From positions 1-12,156 of the forward strand of contig CAKZMS010000100.1 of the NCBI GenBank assembly GCA_937128785.1: DNA of 12,156 nucleotides. The letters run 5' to 3'. Below the pieces are notes generated by a model. It saw only the letters and a program-made list of their open reading frames with translations, had not been told where the DNA came from and did no database searches. Below, one piece after another: positions 7,435-12,156 of this stretch. The position numbers and the translations under genes are program-made. Position 1 is the first letter of the stretch, and every line of letters starts with the position of its first letter. Source of the DNA: an uncultured Opitutaceae bacterium (lineage in GTDB: Bacteria > Verrucomicrobiota > Verrucomicrobiia > Opitutales > Opitutaceae).

Positions 7435-8354
7435 AATTCACCTCCGGGTAGATGCAAGAGCACCCCGCCCTGCTCCCGACTGCTCCACGCCGTTTCCATC
7501 AGGGCGATGGTTTCGATCGTTTCGCTCAATGACACCGGAGCCGGCCCGCCACGATAGAAGGCCAAGGCACATTGCAAAAACGCCGCGTAACGCTCATGCA
7601 TGCCGTCCTTCACTTCGATCGCGTGAGTGGCTTCCGCATCGGCCACCCAGCCCCCGTTGGTCAAATTCTCATCGTGATTGGTCGCGATGGTGACGGTGCG
7701 CCCGTCCGACCAATACGCGGTGATCACTTCGCTCGCGCCATGGCAAGAACAGGCAACCTTGCGGCACCCCGCACCCAACACGGCGTAAGCAATCTCGACC
7801 TGATGGATGCCATACCAGATCCACCCGTGCAGGCCGGGATGCACCGGCCACGTCCCGTGCAACGACAGATGTCGGGCTGGCCCCGACAACGCCGCCATCG
7901 CGTCGCGAAGCCCCACGGCATAGCGCCAAACCGAGGAGGAAAAAACCCGGCAATCGTTCTGTTCCGCGATGGACGCCAGCTGTCGTGCATCAGCCGTCGT
8001 GGCGGTGAGCGGTTTGTCGATGTAGACCGGTTTACCGGACGCGGCGACCGCGGTGAACTGCTCCACGTGCACCCGGCCATCGATGGTCAAAATCATGATC
8101 GCATCGGCGACGGCTACAACCTCCTCGATTGAGTCCAAGACTGGGACTGCGTATCCCTCTTCCAGCTCCTGCCGAAACCCCGCCACCCGACCATGGCTCA
8201 GTTGCCAATCCAGTGAACCACCCGCGTAAGCTGCGACGATGCGTCCCCCCGGCACGTGATGGGCGTGCTCTGTTTCGTGCAAAAGTTTCGCATACTGCAC
8301 GGCATGGCTCGAATCGAGACCGACGATTCCTATTTTGATGACTTCATCACTCAT
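7431..8354 (-). CDS. Gfo/Idh/MocA family oxidoreductase
   Basis: The protein has 307 residues, slightly short for the family (usually ~330-400). The Rossmann motif is at 7-17 (KIGIVGLDSSH), a variant in which GLDSSH replaces the usual GxGxxA. The EKP-like cofactor/catalytic motif appears as YIDKPLTA at 111-118 with lysine 114. The later catalytic histidine motif, usually HxxD, is present as GIHQVE at 182-187 (histidine 184, glutamate in place of aspartate). Members are NAD(P)-dependent sugar or inositol dehydrogenases and related enzymes in the cytoplasm; the exact reaction cannot be assigned. Its ATG overlaps the lyase stop (ATGA at 8354-8351) and its stop overlaps the next start, so the three genes are translationally coupled. 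This context suggests it acts on a sugar released by the lyase. Confidence 0.9.
   Translation of the reverse strand: MSDEVIKIGIVGLDSSHAVQYAKLLHETEHAHHVPGGRIVAAYAGGSLDWQLSHGRVAGFRQELEEGYAVPVLDSIEEVVAVADAIMILTIDGRVHVEQFTAVAASGKPVYIDKPLTATTADARQLASIAEQNDCRVFSSSVWRYAVGLRDAMAALSGPARHLSLHGTWPVHPGLHGWIWYGIHQVEIAYAVLGAGCRKVACSCHGASEVITAYWSDGRTVTIATNHDENLTNGGWVADAEATHAIEVKDGMHERYAAFLQCALAFYRGGPAPVSLSETIETIALMETAWSSREQGGVLLHLPGGEL
7438..7445 (-). promoter_or_regulatory. Strong ribosome binding site for the GTG-started hydroxyacid dehydrogenase
   Basis: On the minus strand GGAGGTGA lies 3-4 bases before the GTG at 7434, inside the last codons of the oxidoreductase gene (Pro-Gly-Gly-Glu-Leu-stop). It is the only strong Shine-Dalgarno seen in the window and decides the GTG start. 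Confidence 0.8.
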
Positions 8355-11300
8355 AACGGCAGTTGCAGGAGTTGATTATCCTCCGTGGGGATGAGCAAGC
8401 CGGCGGGGGTGGTCGCCACCCGATCCCAGCGCCCTCCCACTTCCCCATGTGCCACGTGGATCAGACCATCGATGGCGAGTTGCACGAGGTGCCCTACGCC
8501 GTCTTCGAGCCCGACCAAATAACCGTTCGTGCCACTCGAGATGGATTGCACTCCGGCTGGCAGCGCCAGGCGCCCGGTCGGCTCCCCGTCAAAATCGAAG
8601 GCCACCAGCAGACCCAAGGCATTGCCGACCACCACCCGCTCGTGAGCGGGATCGATCAGCACCGCCGTAACAGCGCCCGGCATTCGGCGCATCCACCGCA
8701 CCTGCAGGGGTGCCTCGGCCGCCGGATCAGTGTGCAGGAAATAAAGATTGCGACCCCGCGTCGCGCCGAAGGCCAGATAAGTCGGGTCACCGTGAGCGAC
8801 CGTCAGCGCGGTCATGCGACTGGTCCAGCCCTCGACTTCGATTTCCTGCAATTGCCGGCCCGCGGCATCGACCACCCGGCAGTGCGAGCAATTGCTCATC
8901 ACCTCCCCGCCCACCACGATTTCGGCGACGCCGTCGCCGTTGACATCGAGCAGTTCAATCGTGCCCGGGATGCCGTTCACATAGCGAAAGTCCCACAACA
9001 GGTTTCCGGCTGCGTCGAACCGCCGCATCTGGATATCGCCGCAGCCGATCACCACCCCGTCGAAGCCGGAGTCGGACCGGGCCGCGACGACGGCAAACGC
9101 CGCCGGCGTCGGCCATTCCCACCACGAGCACGATGACGGGATGCGTTCGATCTCGTAGGCCCACGCCGGTTCCCCGTCGCTCAATCGCAGGGCCGTCAGG
9201 GTCGCGTCACCGTGCCCGACAAACAACAGTTCGGCCCCCGCACTCGCGTCGTGCACGGGACCGGTCAACGTGGCCTGCCACCGCACCGCTCCAGTTGGAT
9301 CAAGCTGTTGCACCTGACCCGACTCGGTTGCCACCACCAAGTCGCCCTTGGCCAACGGCACGAGTTTTTTTACGGCATCCTCGGTATGAGCCCACTCCTT
9401 CGCGGATATCGGAAACGGTTGCGGACCGCCGATCGTGACGAGGGACGTCGGCTCCAGTTCGATCGGGCAGTGGGTCGTCAACTCCAGCGGTTCGCCCAAT
9501 CCGTGCAGACTGATGGTGCCGGCGCCATCAACCGCCATCGTGGGATCGGGATCGTCGGCGCGACGGGCATGCGCGTAGTGCACAAACGAAACGCCCTCCC
9601 CGGGTTGCAGGTGAGCATGCACACGCATCCGGGTAATGCTGATGACGGTTTCCTCGATCCCGTAGCGACGCTCCCACGCCGCCACATTATCGTCTTCGGG
9701 TCGCAAATCCTCCACGTCGTGCCGGTGCCGGATATGGACGGAGTGATCGCGCTCCACGACGTAGGGCGCCGCAATCGCCGGGCCGATGGGTTGCAGGGCG
9801 AACGTGACCTGCGAGCCATCGGCAGGTTGGCGGCGAGCCACCGTGCGCCCCCCCTCCCAAGTCACGTAACCGGGTGTGCGCAGATTGGATTGGATCGTAT
9901 AGTCGCCGTCGGATTCAGCCCGTACGTGGTCGTGAATGACCAGCCCGCGCTCATCGAGGAAGAAGAGTTCCCGGGTCCAGGTCGCCCCGTTGTTCCCGCG
10001 CAGCACCAGTCTCGCATAACCGGTGCGCTTGTCCGCATCCCAGGTCGCTTCCTCCCATTCGGCAAAGCAAGGGATCGAATCGCTCACCCCGTTGCGCGCC
10101 ACGGTGACAACCGCATGATGATCGGTCTCGGGAAATTTGGGTCCGGTTTCGGAAACGAGAAACGAATACCCAAGCCGGCTGTATTCCACGAGGTCGAGGG
10201 CGTCGGCGTAAGCATGGGATCCACCGCCAATACCATCGATCAGGAGATAAGCGTCGTCGGGGGTCCACCCGCTGCGGAAGGCCACCTTGTCGAAGCACTG
10301 CTCGACCGGGGCGGTGGGGGCGTTCTCAAACATCCACGGCGCAATGTCCCGGTGGTGCGTCGCACCGTGATGCACGATGGAATCAAGCGGGATGAGGGTG
10401 AGGCCGGTTTCCGGCTCCTCGACGCCGAGCCCGATGTCGAACGTGCGCGACAAAAACTGATGCATGCGCAGCGCATGGAAATCCGGCGCCAACCGGTGCA
10501 CGAAGGTGTAGCGTGGATCCCGATACCAAGCCGCCGCCGTGCGCAGCGACCCGCCCGCGAATGATCGGGTGAGGTTCACGTCGCCGGAGGACGACAACCA
10601 ACCGAAGTTGTTGGTGACAGCGATGGCACAATCCGCGGCCCGGCGAGCGCCATCGTGGGTGAAATAGCGATGCTGCCGATCCAGCAGCCCGTATTCGAGG
10701 AGGACCGGTTGCTCCAGCCACCAGCCGTGACAGATACCTTCTGCAGCATTCTTCCAACCACCGTCGGCGTAAGGTTCAAAAATGCGGTCGACCAATTCGT
10801 CCCATTCGTCGGGCTCCGTTCGCTCCGGATAAAAATCGCGCAGGTAGGCACTGAGGTAGGCCAGCGCCAGCGCGGGGATCGTGCCGTGATTCTGCCGCTG
10901 CACCCCCGGCGTCGTGTTCTCGGGGATGTCCATCTTGACGATCCCCTGATCACTGTAGGTCCACTCAAGCAGGTAGTTGAGAATGGGACCGCGCAGATCC
11001 TCGGGCACCAATCCGGCGGTTTCCTGCAGGCGAAAGACACTCACCAGCATGGAAGTGCGCAGGTGCAGGTCCTTAATGTTGTGGTCACCGGGCGGAACCC
11101 CGTAGGCCACGATCTTGGCCCAGACTTCGCGGGTCTGCGCCTGGAGGTCCGCGTCTCCCGTCAGGAAGGCGAGGTAACCCTTATGGGTGATGATCGGGTT
11201 GGCCGTGATCATCCAATCGAGCGCCGGAAACGACGCGTCGCGGATCATCTCCACCTGGAAGTCGGCCATGGGCAGGCCGTTGGCCTGAATGTCATTGAGG

Positions 11301-11734
11301 TGCGGGACCGTCGGCGCGAGCTGGGCGAGAAAACGCTTCCCTCCCGTCTCGTGTCCGACGGCATCGGAGTAGCCCAGATAGAGCAGGTTTCCTCCCCGAC
11401 CAAACGGGTTGATCAAGGTGCGCAGTTCGTAACCGCCCGCTCCGGGGTAGCGCAGATCGGTCATCACCAGACATTCGAAATACAGTTCCCGCACCGCGTC
11501 GCTGTTCGCGAGGTTGCCCCAAACGATCACCGGGCCCGTGAATTCGCGCAGCGACCGATCCTCGCCCAAGTTTTCGACCCGAGCTTCGGCGCCGAGCTCG
11601 CTCAGTCGGGTCAACACTGCCTGGGTGAACGCACTTCCGGCTGCATCGCGCGGCGGAATCACAACGACGGCCTGTCCGGCAAGGTCAGTGGTGGAAACCA
11701 GCGGGCGGGGAGCAAGCGAGAAAGGCGCAGCCAT
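8351..11734 (-). CDS. Heparinase II/III-like polysaccharide lyase fused to a C-terminal beta-propeller
   Basis: The protein has 1127 residues from the ATG at 11734; the frame opens further upstream to a TTG at 11788, and neither start has a clear ribosome binding site. No signal peptide is visible with either. Residues ~18-150 form an alpha/beta N-terminal region (AVVVIPP, VIVWGNLANSDAVRELYF, YPGAGGYELRT). Residues ~150-470 look like the alpha-helical toroid of uronate lyases, with QRQNH at 279-283 and GICHGWWLEQP near 336. Residues ~480-720 resemble the heparinase II/III beta-sandwich: GGGSHAYADALDLVEYS with histidine 507 and aspartate 511, and TDHHAVVTVARNG at ~538. Residues ~780-1127 are beta-propeller-like repeats (GDLVVATESGQVQQLD, ATLTALRLSDGEPAWAYE), one with a calcium-type DVNGDG loop at 930-935. 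The expected chemistry is beta-elimination of uronic-acid polysaccharide or oligosaccharide; the substrate is unknown. It heads the three-gene coupled group. Confidence 0.82.
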   Translation of the reverse strand: MAAPFSLAPRPLVSTTDLAGQAVVVIPPRDAAGSAFTQAVLTRLSELGAEARVENLGEDRSLREFTGPVIVWGNLANSDAVRELYFECLVMTDLRYPGAGGYELRTLINPFGRGGNLLYLGYSDAVGHETGGKRFLAQLAPTVPHLNDIQANGLPMADFQVEMIRDASFPALDWMITANPIITHKGYLAFLTGDADLQAQTREVWAKIVAYGVPPGDHNIKDLHLRTSMLVSVFRLQETAGLVPEDLRGPILNYLLEWTYSDQGIVKMDIPENTTPGVQRQNHGTIPALALAYLSAYLRDFYPERTEPDEWDELVDRIFEPYADGGWKNAAEGICHGWWLEQPVLLEYGLLDRQHRYFTHDGARRAADCAIAVTNNFGWLSSSGDVNLTRSFAGGSLRTAAAWYRDPRYTFVHRLAPDFHALRMHQFLSRTFDIGLGVEEPETGLTLIPLDSIVHHGATHHRDIAPWMFENAPTAPVEQCFDKVAFRSGWTPDDAYLLIDGIGGGSHAYADALDLVEYSRLGYSFLVSETGPKFPETDHHAVVTVARNGVSDSIPCFAEWEEATWDADKRTGYARLVLRGNNGATWTRELFFLDERGLVIHDHVRAESDGDYTIQSNLRTPGYVTWEGGRTVARRQPADGSQVTFALQPIGPAIAAPYVVERDHSVHIRHRHDVEDLRPEDDNVAAWERRYGIEETVISITRMRVHAHLQPGEGVSFVHYAHARRADDPDPTMAVDGAGTISLHGLGEPLELTTHCPIELEPTSLVTIGGPQPFPISAKEWAHTEDAVKKLVPLAKGDLVVATESGQVQQLDPTGAVRWQATLTGPVHDASAGAELLFVGHGDATLTALRLSDGEPAWAYEIERIPSSCSWWEWPTPAAFAVVAARSDSGFDGVVIGCGDIQMRRFDAAGNLLWDFRYVNGIPGTIELLDVNGDGVAEIVVGGEVMSNCSHCRVVDAAGRQLQEIEVEGWTSRMTALTVAHGDPTYLAFGATRGRNLYFLHTDPAAEAPLQVRWMRRMPGAVTAVLIDPAHERVVVGNALGLLVAFDFDGEPTGRLALPAGVQSISSGTNGYLVGLEDGVGHLVQLAIDGLIHVAHGEVGGRWDRVATTPAGLLIPTEDNQLLQLPL

Positions 11735-12156
11735 CAGAGGGTAAGGAGAAAACCGAGGGGCGAGACCAAACCATGCCGGTGCCCCCAAACCCCCGCGAAT
11801 AAAATGCGCCCCTTAACGCGATTTCGTTCATGAAATTTCACCCCGAAACAATCCCGCACGACCCCCTCAATCCCCCTGTTCGCAATCCGAACATTAGCCC
11901 CCCATCGGGTGGTGTCCGCGCAGGCCACCTAGCGCCGTGCTTTCGCCGACCCTCGAATCGCCGACTTGGCCCGGCGCTACATTTCGAGGAGGCAGGATGC
12001 GCCAAACCACGATGTTTCCCGGCCAAGGCTTCGCTCATATTCATAACTAAGTGACACGGTTTTGGCAGGATCTGATTAGGCCGCTGCGGCGGCAGTCTTT
12101 ATGATGCGACCCGTTAATCCATCCGGTTTCGGCCGGTCCCCCACTGAGGTCTACCC
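11735..12156. other. Region upstream of the lyase gene without a supported gene
   Basis: About 420 bases. If the lyase begins at the TTG 11788 the first 54 bases would be coding. One inverted repeat is present (11930-11979). On the plus strand an ATG at 12101 (or 12104) opens a frame to the window edge (MMRPVNPSGFGRSPTEVY), too short to judge. On the minus strand a frame enters at 12154 and stops near 12050 without recognisable character. The lyase promoter presumably lies here, but I see no convincing -35/-10 pair. Confidence 0.5.
11930..11979. repeat. Inverted repeat TAGCGCCG/CGGCGCTA with internal direct repeats
   Basis: The arms 11930-11937 and 11972-11979 are perfect 8-base complements enclosing 34 bases. 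The interior contains TCGCCGAC twice as a direct repeat (11943-11950 and 11958-11965) separated by 7 bases. It lies in the intergenic region upstream of the lyase gene. It resembles a REP-type palindrome, but only one copy is in the window. Confidence 0.45.

Noticed and set aside
9212..10564. 450-codon plus-strand open frame inside the lyase gene
   Set aside because: It lies wholly antisense to a gene with clear family motifs, and its translation is rich in His, Arg, Gly and Pro with no motif. This is expected from high GC at third positions.
10655..11833. 392-codon plus-strand open frame
   Set aside because: Antisense to the lyase N-terminal half, with no recognisable domain and no ribosome binding site; a shadow frame.
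11818..11845. Possible operator ATTTC/GAAAT near 11820-11840 upstream of the lyase
   Set aside because: The 5-base arms occur easily by chance, and there is no second copy or nearby promoter to support it.
12050..12156. Partial genes at the right edge (plus-strand ATG at 12101; minus-strand frame entering at 12154)
   Set aside because: Both are too short to show family character, and neither has a ribosome binding site or recognisable motif.

Overview
The window looks like a high-GC chromosomal segment of a Gram-negative carbohydrate degrader, most likely a Verrucomicrobiota bacterium of the Opitutales type. The evidence for this is a DUF3450/TtpC-type TonB-energising gene pair, sugar ABC transport genes without a local ATPase, a Gfo/Idh/MocA enzyme, a large heparinase II/III-like lyase, and REP-like palindromes between genes. 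Taxonomy is an inference; no rRNA or marker gene is present. Every gene I support lies on the minus strand, so transcription runs from high to low coordinates.

Right part (12156 down to 6436): about 420 bases with no convincing gene and one palindromic repeat are followed by three tightly coupled genes. The first is a ~1127-residue predicted polysaccharide lyase fused to a C-terminal beta-propeller. The second is a Gfo/Idh/MocA oxidoreductase, overlapping the lyase by 4 bases (ATGA). The third is a D-2-hydroxyacid dehydrogenase, overlapping by 4 bases (GTGA) and carrying a strong Shine-Dalgarno.

Middle (6435 to 2265): an intergenic stretch of about 380 bases holds three inverted repeats. Two belong to one sequence family and one is a different REPIN-like element. 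Next comes a sugar ABC importer: a solute-binding protein interrupted by an in-frame TAG at codon 187, an unusually long UgpA/MalF-type permease with about 200 extra residues, and a normal-length UgpE/MalG-type permease. No ATPase gene is present.

Left part (2264 to 1): about 430 bases without a gene, including a possible promoter, then a DUF3450 coiled-coil periplasmic protein and the N-terminal 313 codons of a TtpC-like ExbB/TolQ-family protein that runs off the window. In known TonB2-type systems this pair energises outer-membrane uptake.

Taken together, the region reads as a uronic-acid-rich oligosaccharide uptake and breakdown locus. Import would be by the ABC system, with possible TonB-dependent outer-membrane entry. 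Cleavage would be by the lyase, and redox processing by the two NAD(P)-dependent enzymes. The substrate cannot be named from sequence alone, and the broken binding protein raises the question of whether the importer still works.
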